A DNA stretch of 64,000 nt, from positions 59,429,573 to 59,493,572 of the forward strand of contig OX375873.1 of assembly GCA_947359465.1 (NCBI GenBank), written 5' to 3'. Position 1 is the first letter of the stretch. Every line of letters starts with the position of its first letter. The translations under genes and the position numbers were made by a program. The DNA comes from Metellina segmentata (Eukaryota; Arthropoda; Arachnida; Araneae; Tetragnathidae). This document shows, one piece after another, positions 1 to 11,431 of the stretch. The notes under the pieces are model-generated. The model worked only from the letters and a program-made list of their open reading frames with translations, was not told the DNA's origin and searched no databases.

Positions 1-13
1 AATGCAAGGTATA

Positions 14-1315
14 CAGAGGCTGTTCGCACATTTTTTAGACGATTTTGTTTAGCGGTAATAAAAAATCGTTTGCTGCAAAAGAAATAATTGCAGTTGTTCT
101 ATGTTTTTAAAAGTCAAAATTATCGTCTGCTACTTGAGAGGTTTGTTTTTATTCAAAATGGCGTTTTTAACGAAGTAGTGGTTCGAAGGCTATAATTATG
201 CTCTTTCCGAAGAGAAATATTCATATTCCTTTATCCAAAAACGATGTGAGAGTCATGGTTTTGTGATATCTAAAGCGTCGATAGGTAATATCGTCAACAA
301 GAAAGGAAAAAAACGTCGAATTGGAGCCTCAAGTGGGACAAAAATTCCGAACAAGTATCCAAGGAAGAAACGGACATTTTCGATTATTGCAAAGGTACGT
401 TGTTTAATGTTAAAAGAATATCCCCCTACTCAAAAGACAGTTGCAAAATCATTAAAATGCTCGGTTTCCACTATAAACAAAATGATAAACGTTGATTTAA
501 ATCTTAAGAAAGCGAAAAAACGCAATGTGCATCGTCTTTCTCCAAAGCATATCGCTAAACGCAGGACACTCTGCCGAATTCTATATGAAAAACACTTATC
601 CAAAAAAAAAATGAAAACAAATTGTCACAGTAGATGAATCAAGGGTGTATTTAAATTATTGCAGCAAAAAAAAAGCTATTTATTATCATAAAAGGGGAGA
701 AAAAAAATTCAAGTACATGGTTCACAGAATCGAAAGAAAGTTTTTCTAAGGGATTCATGATTGTAGCTGGTTTTTCATATAATGGCAAGTTAAAAATAAA
801 GAGAGTGGAAAAAATGTCAAGATTAACTCCAAATACTACCAGGAACATATTTTATCGCCAAGGTTTCTGAATGAAATACTATCGCTTTACCCACAGTGCC
901 ATCAATCTGTGGAACTCCATCAAGACAAAACTAGCAGTCACACAACAAAATCCACTGTAAATTTCCTAAAAGAAATGAAACAAAAGACCGGTATCAAGAC
1001 CATACCCTTCACTGATATCCCTACTAAATGTCCCGATGGATCACCTATGGATTTTGTGCTTTCGGACTTTTAAAATCTTCATTATCCAAACGTCCTCCCA
1101 CAACCCTTACAGGACTCTGGAAAGCTGTTCAGGAGGAATGGGATAGAATACCTCTTCTGACACTTCAAAAAGCATTATTATCCTGGAAATTACGGTGTCG
1201 AAAGATAGTTCAGAATAAGGGCTATCAAATAGAACATTTAAAACACAAGAATTTTAAGTAATTTAGTTTTGTGAATGCAGTATACATTGTCTAAAAAATG
1301 TATGAACAGCCTCTG
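14..1315 (+). mobile_element. Complete mariner-like (Tc1/mariner superfamily) DNA transposon
   Basis: The left end begins cagaggctgttc and the right end is its reverse complement. The inverted repeats match over 27 bp with two differences (positions 14-40 against 1289-1315). A TA dinucleotide flanks each side (12-13 and 1316-1317), the target-site duplication expected for Tc1/mariner. The 1302 bp length is typical of the superfamily. The interior holds one transposase reading left to right, now disrupted. Boundaries are read directly from sequence; the family within the superfamily is less certain. Confidence 0.93.
158..1261 (+). pseudogene. Mariner-like transposase, frameshifted
   Basis: This is the cut-and-paste transposase of the surrounding element. 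An ATG at 158 starts the frame, a TAG at 176 breaks it, and the same frame reopens through a helix-turn-helix-like N-terminus (ESHGFVISKASIGNIV, then a second region around KTVAKSLKCSVSTINKM). The catalytic core is visible but spread over frames: VDESRVYL (first Asp, near 630), LHQDKTSSHT (second Asp, near 920) and PDGSPMDFCAFG (third Asp, near 1035-1052). The second-to-third spacing is 36 residues to the Asp of PDG, or 41 to the Asp of PMD. Frame changes fall at or near A or T runs (about 603-611, 667-674, around 810, 1052-1055). The C-terminus (FGLLKSSLSKRPPTTL to HLKHKNFK) is open to the stop at 1259. It is non-functional as written; indels at homopolymers could be decay or assembly error. 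Confidence 0.85.
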
Positions 1316-1317
1316 TA

Positions 1318-3322
1318 AGGGTCATGATTACCTTGTATTACAACTAGAACGGCTCCTAAGGCAAAGTCTGAGTGGTGGAAGTCGCTATAGAGAAACGTGT
1401 CTCATTCCTTTTGGGTAAGGGTGAATCCAGATACAATAAAAACTTGATTGCATTGAGTTTTTCGTGATTTCTAATGGTCAAACGAGGTAGTTTTCTAGTA
1501 TAGATCTTCTCGACTTAAATATTCACAAATGTGTTTCCAATTTACTACAAACTGCGCCAATGTGATGCACTCGAAAACATTTCTACAATCACCTCCAACG
1601 GGGGAAATTGTAAGATCCGTTTCTATCGCAACAGGATGTATCGTTGTGATACTGCTTCATAAATAAAAGTAACTAGTAATTCATGGGCAACTTCTTTATT
1701 GGTGACCAGTGGTATTTTGGCAAAATCAGTTTTACCTGGGGAGCCGCTGAATTATGGAAAGATACTGGGGCTTCTCGTCAGATGAGGAAGGAATGGACTC
1801 ACAGGTAACCTAATAACCGAGACCCCTATAATGGATCTCGTCATTTACTGTCTTTAGCATCTGGAGTTGACATTCGGGTCACTCGTGTCTCACATGAACA
1901 TCCCATTTCGGACCTCCACTTGTTGCCTCCCTTACCTTTTGGCAAGAAAGAAAGGGAGCAAAGCACACTTTCACATTAGGGCAAGAACCCCCTTTACGCC
2001 TCGACTCTCGCCAATCCAGCGGAAATCCCCAAGTTCCGCCCATACACAAGATGAAGCGAGGGCTATCAAAGATCGTAGCTTAACACAGGAGCAGATTTTT
2101 ACAGACAGCAGTTCTACTAAATGACAGATAGTGTGCAAGGCTATATATTGTAATTCGAAATAAATTTTATTCCTCCCAGCTGTTCGTATTCAACTGTCAA
2201 AAATTTTTGGAACACATCTTAGAAGTGATCATTTACTCTAAAGCAGTAACCTCATTTAAACGCCCGGTTTGGCTCGGCTTACACAGGTTGGAAATTTTCT
2301 CACATATTATTTCTATGGAGGTTAATCCATGACGAATGGTCGTTTGGTTTTGTCCGGAATCTCTTCGGTCTAGTTGTCCATCTTCAACCTAATATTGCCA
2401 ACGGAATCCAGTGTGACAACAATTAAACTCCATTGTGCTTGAACTTTAGTAAGGGTCACTTACAGGGTAGGCGCCCACTCCATTGTGTCATCGGAATGTC
2501 GAATCTGTTTTAATTGGTTATATTTTAGAGCCAGCTGCTGTCCTGACGTCGCGAGCTTTATAACGATTTGATATGCACAGTTGAAACTAGAGCGTTATCT
2601 GTAGGTGGTGTTTATCCAGATGATATCTGATTGGTTACTGACTTTTACCGTTGGGTTATTTTTAGATTGAACTTTAGAAGATATTTAGAAAGCACGTTAA
2701 AACCGACTATTAGAGAGAGAGAAGCAGTGTTTGAGGTTGGTTCCACTAGCTGTACTGTGAGATGCATCCTTTGATGTATGGGAGTATCATGTTAATGTGA
2801 TGATGTTAATGAGATGATGTATGTAGTGTATATATTCTTAACGTTCTGGGAATAATAAGAATGTAATTACTTTATCTGTTGGTTGTCTCCTCCTTGTGTA
2901 CGATTCGTACTGTTTTCACACTACCATTTTGTGGTGACTACACCTCACCAGGTCAATCGTATTCAATACATTCCTCTTGTTCGTTTAAGCAGTGTGTAAT
3001 AATTTGTAATTAATACATTATTGCTTGAAAAATGACGAACACTGAAACGCAACAGTGGGGCATTAGCTCATGATTAATCTTAGTAACAAAATGTAAGTAG
3101 AATATTCTTAAAACATATTATTTTACATAAACGTATAATTATTTTCAATGTTGTGGAACTCACAGAAGTTAAAATTTCTTTTATGGGAAGGAACTCTATC
3201 CGTGTTTTTCAGAAAAGCATTTCAGGTGTCCCCTTCAACGTTCAGACGCAGGTCTTCACTGCATGTTTTCATTTGACCGTTTACTCATTTACCAATGTAT
3301 ACACTTATCTTGAAATACATCT
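1318..3322. other. Unassigned region, possible LTR-retroelement debris
   Basis: No gene is recognised. Two places look like the junction between an LTR and a primer-binding site: near 1685-1700 (ttattggtgaccagtgg after an aataaa at about 1660) and near 2928-2945 (ttttgtggtgactacacc). Both carry TGGTGAC, which resembles primer-binding sites of invertebrate LTR elements, but I find no paired LTR or gag/pol reading frame. Positions 1867-2124 are open in one frame with no recognisable motif; I treat that as chance. Confidence 0.25.
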
Positions 3323-3855
3323 TTGAATTTAATTTATTATTATGCAGTCTTTACATTAAAACACATGTATAATAGGAGATTCGAAATCCCACACAATTAC
3401 ATTAATTATCCATACTCTGAACTGACTCATGTCGGTCTGTGCTGAGCTGAGTTGAACCGAAGTGGCCGTTCATAATGGGTTGACCCCGATCTGACGTTAG
3501 TTGAGCTGAAATGAAACAATGGGTTTCCCTCTTAATAAGGGAACTATAACTATAAGGGAACTTTAATCTGGCTCAGAAAACACCACTGGTCTAAGTCATT
3601 TATCTTCAAATTAATGGGTATTTCCCCATTTATACCTAAAGCAATTCCGAGGAAACTAATGCCTGCCCAACAGAGATAAAGTGTTTGCTTGTCACATTTT
3701 ATAGTTTTGATGTTCGTCAACACCGGTAGTTAAATTCGGGAATAGGTTGCTATCATATACATTTACACAAGCAAAACCATAGTGCGAAAATCATCCAAAA
3801 TAAGCAGCAATTACAATTTTATCAGTCTAGTATATACACACGTAAAGGGGCATCT
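3323..3855 (+). repeat. ~530 bp dispersed/tandem repeat, copy 1
   Basis: This is the first of three diverged copies of the same sequence. Shared landmarks are atgcagtcttta near the start, gttcataatgggtt in the middle, a stretch around ggtctaag, and a tail containing aggttgctatcata and atttacacaagcaaa. The copy ends where copy 2 repeats the start. It has no coding potential that I can see. Family unknown. Confidence 0.75.
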
Positions 3856-4262
3856 TTGAGTTTAAGTTATGCAGTCTTTAGATTGGATCATATGTGTATA
3901 GTAGGAGAGTCAAAGTAAACAATATACATATTATGAATACAACGAACAAAAGTGTTCCGGTCTGTGCCGAAATGATTCAAGTCGAACTGACCGTTCATAA
4001 TGGGTTTCCTGTTTAAGAGGAGACGTAGTCTTTTATCTGGATCCAAAATCATCACTGATCTAAGTATATCTTTGAAAAGTCACTTATGGTCCAATTTAAA
4101 GGGACTTCCCCTATTTATATCGATAACTATTCCAAGGAAACTAACGTCTACCCAACAAAGATAAACTGCTTATCGCAGTGTGTGTGTTGATGTTTGTCAG
4201 CACCGGCAATTAAATTGGGAACGAAGTTGCTATCATAAACATTTACACACGCAAAGTAAGCC
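3856..4262 (+). repeat. ~530 bp repeat, copy 2 (shortened)
   Basis: Directly abuts copy 1 in the same orientation and repeats its landmarks in order: ttatgcagtctttag, ggtctgtgccgaaatg, gttcataatgggttt, accggcaattaaattggg, gttgctatcata. It lacks the segment after the hexamer-rich tail present in copy 1. Divergence from copy 1 is visible throughout, so the duplication is old. Confidence 0.7.
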
Positions 4263-5275
4263 GACTGAACGTAATGGGTTTCATGACTAAGAAGGGGTGT
4301 GTATCATTAATCTGGATCCGATTTCTTCCAAAACTACCTCAGGTGCCAAACGAAAACCTCGCTGTGAAAAGCTCACAGAAAAGAGACTACAAGCTTTTCT
4401 ACAACATCAACATACCATACCTCATCGACCTAAAATCCGTTGAGGATAGTGCTTCGTTTGGACCCTGGCGTCTTTGACTTTAATTCCAATAACTTCATCA
4501 CCCTGTAAATTAGTTTGCTCTGCCTATTTACTGGGTCGCGTTGTCGTCACTACTAAAGTTGAGCATTAGACTCGACTGATATAATTAAGAAAAGCTAAAA
4601 GAACTATCAAAAAGAGCAAAACCTTCAATTATAACACAAAAACACAGTAGTTTTTATTCTTTAAAGTCCATCTACGTTAATTAAACTGTATGTATAACTA
4701 CATGTATTTTAATTTCTTGCAGTAGACGGCAACTAAATAGTGGTGCTAGATACCATCTGGCTCGGTCAAGCGTCGCGGTCAGTTCCTAGTAGGAGGACCA
4801 ACTGATCTTCAGTCTGTCGCTTGGAGGTGGAACTACTTTTTGAACCGCTTACTTTGATTTCATGTTTTCCAGTCACTTTTTGAAAGTTTTTGAACTTTTC
4901 TTAATCACAGAATTTAATTTCATGTTCTCACATTATGATTGGGAGATAAGCTGATTACTGCAGGTGCTCCGTAAGTGGTATGTCCAGTTAAGTCCAGTAC
5001 CTGGATTCGAAAACACAACTGGTCTAAGTCATCGTGGTCCAAATAAAAGAGATTTCCCTTGTTTAAATCTAGAGTCTATTCCGATAAATTCCAATCCAAC
5101 AAAGATATAGTGCTGATCACATTTTACAGTTTTGATGTTCGTCCTCACAGGGCAATTAAATTAGGAAATAGGTTGCTATCATAAACATTGACACAAGCAA
5201 ACCAGCGAGCGAAAATCATTCCAAATAACCAGTCATTACTCTGTTCTCAGTCAAATAAACACATGTAAGGGGATG
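4263..5275 (+). repeat. ~530 bp repeat, copy 3, interrupted
   Basis: The copy starts with gactgaacgtaatgggttt and aatctggatcc, matching the middle of the repeat. It then breaks off at about 4319 and resumes at about 5001 with ctggattcgaaaacac, continuing through ggtctaagtcat, aattaaattaggaaatagg and gttgctatcata to about 5275. The simplest reading is one copy split by about 680 bp of foreign DNA; two separate partial copies are also possible. Confidence 0.55.
4320..5000. other. Putative insertion splitting repeat copy 3
   Basis: This segment has no counterpart in copies 1 and 2. It is bounded by ctggatcc (4312-4319) on the left and ctggattc (5001-5008) on the right, which could be a diverged 8 bp target duplication or simply the aligned repeat. 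I see no terminal inverted repeat and no recognisable protein. Confidence 0.35.
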
Positions 5276-6098
5276 TGGATGGTTTCATCAAGCTAACATC
5301 CCTTACATCCCCTAATTCTAGAAATAACCGTTAGGGACGTCGAAATCATACGAAGAAATAACCACTCGGAAGCATCGTCGACCGGATGTTGCAATAAAAC
5401 AAAGAACATGGAAGGCCGAGTTAATTTCATTAAGAACCCCTTCCCAATTCCAGAAACCCTTCCACTAAATTTAATTGTTTGATTAGGTGCTCCCCACCCA
5501 GAACAGTGCCTCCTCTACACTCGGATACAATTCGAATCCTCTTTTCTGTTAGGTTGGCGGGGAGATTTCTGCTTGGTATCACAGAATCAATATGAAGTCT
5601 TTTGCCGTGTTTGCAGAGTTCAGCGAAAGCCAAAAATTCGGAGACATTTTAGTTCCGTGTTTAAACGCCGTTGATTAACCCGTAGACTGGACGTAGGGAT
5701 TATTTTATTTCTTTCTTGACTTTTCAACTGGAAAAGAGGATGCTGTAAAAGTAGGAGTTTCTTGGTGAGACAGAGTCGAATTCGAAACTTTTCTCATTTA
5801 GTTACTACAGAACATTGAAGAATTATTTGAATTGCTTATGAGAGGGGCTTTCAGAGATTACAAACAAACCAGACTGTCTGAAGATTTTATTTCTTCTGTC
5901 CGAATCTTCTTGATGCATAACGGGGTTACTTTAAAAAGAAATTTACCGCCGTTCGAAACACGTTCGGCGCTCGATCTAGTTGGTGTTGTCCAATCAAATA
6001 TCATCCATCAGTTCGGAATTTATTTTTTAGACTTTTTCCTGGCGAAGGTGCTTAAATCTTCATACTATAAAGTCAGTTGACGTCACACTGAGAATTAC
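5276..6098. other. Unassigned; short open stretch on minus strand
   Basis: Positions 5430-5633 are open on the minus strand for 67 codons with a charged, non-low-complexity composition (contains RIVSECRGGTVLGG), unlike the usual A+T-driven chance frames here. I recognise no family and cannot support splice sites. Positions 5832-6080 are open on plus with no motif. Both may be chance. Confidence 0.2.
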
Positions 6099-6190
6099 AT
6101 GTACATGAAACACGTACATGATTAAAAGGGAAGATTGAACATGAAGCACATACATGTACACAAGAGAAGATTGTACATGAAACACGTACT
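6099..6190 (+). repeat. Short degenerate tandem repeat built on acatgtacatgaaacacg
   Basis: Two to three imperfect units contain aagattg(a/t)acatgaa(a/g)cac(a/g)tac, at about 6101, 6132 and 6167. Spacing varies, so this is a decayed micro-array. Confidence 0.5.
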
Positions 6191-7186
6191 GCTTCATAAG
6201 CACTACCACTAACTATATGATTTGACGACACAAAATGCCTATGTCCATGCACTACAATGTCATGGCAAAGTAGTAGTGTTTATCGTGTAGCCGTCGCTAT
6301 ACAGGTATAGTGTCCATATCACTTGCCTGTCACTCGGATAGGATGTTACAATTCCAGTTTGTAAAAGCGTGATGCTGTGATTACAAGTTCTTCTGTTAGG
6401 AATGGTGGAGATTCACTTCTTGTGTGTTTCTTTATAAGTAGTAATTCGCTTCCTGTAGTGTCGAATACAGATAAGTCAATGGTTGAGTATTGTTTAAAAA
6501 AATGTTCAGTCTAAAAAACAGATTGAGTTTTGTGACGCAAAATCAACAGACATGCTACGTTAAAAAACCCAGTAAAAATAGATATAAACTCAAATAAAAC
6601 CTAACCGACCAAAAAAATTTAAAACATGCTTGAAATTTAGAAAACATGGGAACAAACATTTCAATAAGGTTGACCGGTAATTGAATTCGCGTTGTACTAT
6701 ACCAGGGGGTCGGAAAAGTTTTTTTTTTTGGAAAAGATTATATTGTAGTTTAACTACTATATAAACGTTTAGGCTCGGTAGGCCAGGTAGAATCCTGGAA
6801 AATATTTAAATGGGTAATTCTACTCATAGAGCAAAGACAAAATACGGAATATTTTTATTATTATTACTATAAAGGGATATTTTTACAAGTACCGGTTAAA
6901 TTTTGCACTAATGCCATGAATGTACTTGTTTTTACTGAGATAATACTCTTTTGCACCAGTAATGCTGAACATTCTAATTTAATCATCTTCAAGGGAAGGA
7001 TTTAAAATTGATTTTTTTAAGATAGTAATGAATACTTCTTATAGCAAATACATATTTTCTTGAAAATTCCATTTAGTGACAGGAGCAGTAACAAAAGAAC
7101 TTGTTTTAAAATGTAACGTATTCAGCAGACAAACCGATTGTTGGTGGCTTAATATAGCTTTCTCATACAGTATGCAACCTAGACCT
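6191..7186. other. A+T-rich, nothing recognised
   Basis: No open frame of note, no inverted repeats and no similarity to other parts of the window. Contains only short homopolymer runs (T run near 6720). Confidence 0.5.
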
Positions 7187-7194
7187 ACTGTCAA

Positions 7195-8550
7195 TAGGGA
7201 TGTCAAAAACCTCCCGGTTAAAACGGTAAGTCGGTTTTTTCGCTTCGGTTAACCGGTTTTTTTCGGTGTTTTCTTGGCACGGTTATAGCCGCGGTTGTTA
7301 CTTTAAAAATTAATAATCGAAAAAAAAAACCGGCCCCGAAAATTCAAGAATTTTATATTTGTGGTCTGTGTTTATGGGATGCAAATGGCTCATTTTTTTT
7401 TCATAACTGATTTTTCAAAATCCACATAGTTTATATCCCTTTTCAACAACTCCCGTGACATAGCTTGTTTTCATTCTCTGACTTTGCATTGCTTAGTCTA
7501 TGCGGGTGGAGGTATAAACAAAGAGGGTGAGCGTTGATCTAAAGTACATTTATACCAAACAACATTAAATTACGATGTAAAATTCAACAGGAGTTGCCTA
7601 ACACATATCTTTACGGGCTCTGAGTTTGAATCTGGGAGTGAATATTTAATTGGCAGTCTAGTTGTTTCTTTTGTTTCATGTATTAAGGCAGCACTGGTAA
7701 AAATTACCCCTATTTATGATATTTTAAAAATGTTATTAGCAAAGTTTTAACTCTCGTTCAAAACTTCTTTTATCCTGTCCTTTTCTGTGCAAAAGCGTCT
7801 CTTTCTGACCTCAGATTAAAATAACTTTACGTTTTCCACAATTGCTAGTCAAGGAGTTTCCCAAGTCAGGAAAGAGTTACCGCACTGCCTGAATCAATTA
7901 GGATAAAATTCGCCTCCTTCAGCAAAACCAGAGAGTTCCGATTCAACAAATCCAAGCCTTCTTTGGGCAACGCATGACAAAAATTTGACAAAATCCATTT
8001 TTCCAAAATCGCAGGGTTCAGATGCTTACCTCTGTTGCAGCCTCTGTTGTTAAGGGATAGTAGTCCACTTGAATTTTGGGTTCAAAGAAAGACATGTTCG
8101 CCTACATTAGCATTGCTAGCTTTTAAGTATTTGACAGTTGTTGGAAGTTCAGTGCTATCTGAAATGTTGATTAACTAACCAGCATATAACTGATCGAGTA
8201 TTTATGAGCAGAGTAAATGAAAGGTATTGGGTTGAATAAATAAAATAATATTAACAAGTTAATTAATGTTTAATTATTTTATCAGTTTGCGTACCTTCAT
8301 TTTGAAACAATAAGTTTTAGTTTATTTTAGAATTAATGTGTGAAATTTTATAACAGTTGTGATGTGATAAATAAAAAAAAGTTAACGACATTTAGCATTT
8401 TTTATATACAACTAAATAGAAAGAACTTAAAGTTTTTAAAAAGCGTTTTTTTTTTTGGTTTTTTGGACTCGGTTAAATTGGGGCAGTTATGACCGGACGA
8501 AAAAACCGGTTTACCGAAAACCGGTTATTTTGTGAGAGTTGACATCCCTA
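7195..8550. mobile_element. Non-autonomous hAT-like element
   Basis: The ends are tagggatgtcaa at 7195 and its complement ttgacatcccta ending at 8550. The flanks are actgtcaa (7187-7194) and actgtcac (8551-8558), an 8 bp target duplication with one mismatch, as expected for hAT. Sub-terminal sequence on both sides is rich in aaccggttttt-type short inverted motifs. The 1356 bp interior has no intact transposase frame, so any mobility would need an enzyme supplied elsewhere. Assignment to hAT rests on the 8 bp duplication and end structure, not on a protein. Confidence 0.82.
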
Positions 8551-8558
8551 ACTGTCAC

Positions 8559-11020
8559 AATTACACAGAAATTTTATTTTTTTTAACGTTCCAGTTCAAA
8601 TTTTTTTTTCTAACAGTAATGTTCTTTCAATATCAGCAAAGTGTCATTTGTAATTTGTTCTACTCTAATTTGCTTGCAGTACCTTTTTTGCAATCGTAGA
8701 TTCAGTTTTGAAGGGAAATGACGTAACTGATGAGAATGAGAATGATGGTGTTACCTTACATATTATTACATATTGAATGCAGCTTGATAGTACCGAATAA
8801 TGTTTTTGAAATCTAGAAAATAATGCATTTTAATGAGCTTAGTCGTTTTGCGAAGAAAATTCCTGAGCTATTTACTCTGTTTTAAAACCTATGGTAAAAT
8901 TTTAAAATACTTTAATAGATTCGATTCATTTCTACTCTTGGTTGAAAAGGTTTTGATCTGTATGATTATTTACCTTTTCCTAAAACAGCCTTCTACACCC
9001 ACGCGTGTCATTAGAAAACATCCAGCATTTTCAAATTTTTGCTGCTTGATGACATCATAGCATAGGAAGGTAAAGCTGTTTTGTTATTTCGATTTCCATG
9101 AAATTTTAATTTTGTTGACCGATTAAGTTTCAATTACCCATAGAAAAAGTAAACTTTAAACAAATGTATGAAAGAAATTTACACGAAAGACAAATACTTG
9201 AGTGTATCGAAGAAGAAAATTAAGAAAGGCGCAGTCACACATACGTAAATAAAAACAAATTCGAATATAATAGAGAACTCTATTGGCTAATATTAACTCT
9301 ATTAAATATTTGAGATACACGTGGATGTTTAATTCATAAATCAGCAAAACCTTAGCCAAAACTGCTATATTACACTATTTCCGATATAAAATTCAGCTTT
9401 CAAGACTTCTTCAAATGAATAGATCTCCTCTTCTAATGATCATAGACAAAGAATAAAAACTATTTTGGAAAAAAAGTCTCAATATTTAGAATGTTGAATG
9501 AAACGGTTTTTTTTTAACGGAACAAAATTTTGGTTAAAAATTGACTTTTCAACGTTGTTAGATACCACGATATTACCATTTACCCTCAAGCATATATTTG
9601 AACACCTTAAATACTACAAAGAATGATTCATCCAGTTATTTAACACTAGACGGCTGAAAATATGCAGTTAAATAATGAACTTGTGAAGTTGAGAAAAAAA
9701 AACACGGTATCCCGTCCAATCGTTTAATAAACGATAAATATTGTCATACATTTCGTCGTCTTAAACTATTTGGATGGTTTTACAAAGAGTTGCCACATTA
9801 AAAAAATATTGCCTTATTGGGGATATTAAATTATTACCAATTTATGGTGGTAATAATCATAAAGTTGTGCGGATTATCCATGATTCTCAATCAATCGTGG
9901 ATTTTAATAACTATATATAGTTACTTTAAATTAAAAGCTAGGTATATTCGAATGGGTTGTTTGTATATTAATATTATTACGTATGTAAGACACAATGAAT
10001 TACTCTTCCATGGTAGGTAGGACTTCATTTACATAAAAAATAAAACTCAAAAGATTATAAAATTCACGATAAATTAAGGACTTTGATTTAAGTTGGTGGT
10101 CAAAATGTGCACTTGGCGTCCAGAAACTAACCCGAGTCCTAAGTAATATTAAGTATAAAATGGCTAATTTATCTCTTGCTTTAGAGCAAAATATTGTATT
10201 TATTCCCTTTATTTCTGTCATTTTATTTCAGTGAAAGTTACAATTTTCGTGTGTTGTATCTTATACTACTTGGTCTAGACAACTTGACCATGTCCGAGAA
10301 GTCATGCATCTTCAAAAAGTCCAAGACAAACATTGGATTAACATACAAATCCTCCCTGGTCTGCTCCAGGTAAGCAAGGAGTTGACTAGGAATAGCTTAA
10401 TCCATATTGCATTTCCGACAGGTCGGGAACACCTTAATACCGTGATCAAACGAAACTGATCACAAATGTCCACTATTCAGTATGGAAATGTTAATTTACT
10501 TACCTCTATCAACCTCGAATTTGGTGGTACTTTAAGGGTGTTTATTCTCAGCCGCTGTGAACGAGATAAATTTTCCAAGATATATCGTTCTAAAGTTTCT
10601 TTTTCGCAAAAAAATTGAGAAGTGATTGAAATGATCTCCTTTGGTTCCAAAGCCTTCTTTCTTTTCCGCTGAAGTCTACATCAGAGAGGATCCATTGTAA
10701 ATGTATGTATTTTATTCACCTACAAGTTAAACTACAGTATTGTAAACAAGTCAAAGAAATTAAATTCAATGTTAATGTATTGTATACTACTGTTGAAATA
10801 AAATATTTCAATAAATCCTAATAAAGTTTAATTTTTCTCTCATTCTGTGAAACAGTCAATCTTAAAAAAAAAATACTTTGTACCGTGAATTTTCTTTCAT
10901 GGTAATTAATTATTTTTAATAACTATCGTAAATGACAGTAAAAGTACATAATGAGTAATATTGAAGACTAAATGTATAACGTTTTGAAATGTGTGTCGGA
11001 CTTGCCAGCACTACAAAAAA
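8559..11020. other. A+T-rich, nothing recognised
   Basis: Several open stretches of 60-75 codons (8833, 9156, 9817, 10000) have the leucine/isoleucine/lysine/tyrosine-heavy make-up expected of random A+T-rich DNA. No motif, repeat or element end was seen. Confidence 0.5.
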
Positions 11021-11431
11021 TTAACTTACAGTATAGTTATTAAAATTAACTTACAGTACAGTTATTAAAATTAACTTACAGTATAGTTATTAGAATTAAC
11101 TTACAGTATAGTTATTAAAATTAACTTGCAGTATAGTTATTAAAATTAACTTACAGTATAGTTATTAAAATTAACTTACAATATAGTTATTAAAATTAAC
11201 TTACAGTATAGTTATTAGAATTAACTTACAGTACAAGCATTAAAATAAACTTACATTATAGTTATTAAAATTAACTTACAGTATGGTTATTAAAATTAAC
11301 TTAGAGTATAGTTATTAAAATTAACTTACAGTATGGTTATTAAAATTAACTATCAGTATAGTTATTAAAATTAACTTACAGTATGGTTATTAAAATTAAC
11401 TATCAGTATAGTTATTAAAATTATCTAACAG
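11021..11431 (+). repeat. 25 bp minisatellite, about 16.5 units
   Basis: The unit is ttaacttacagtatagttat followed by taaaa (25 bp). Starts fall exactly every 25 bp: 11021, 11046, 11071 and so on to 11396, with a partial unit at 11421. No indels were seen, only substitutions. In the last third, two variants (cttacagtatgg and ctatcagtatag) alternate, giving a 50 bp dimer. Confidence 0.95.
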
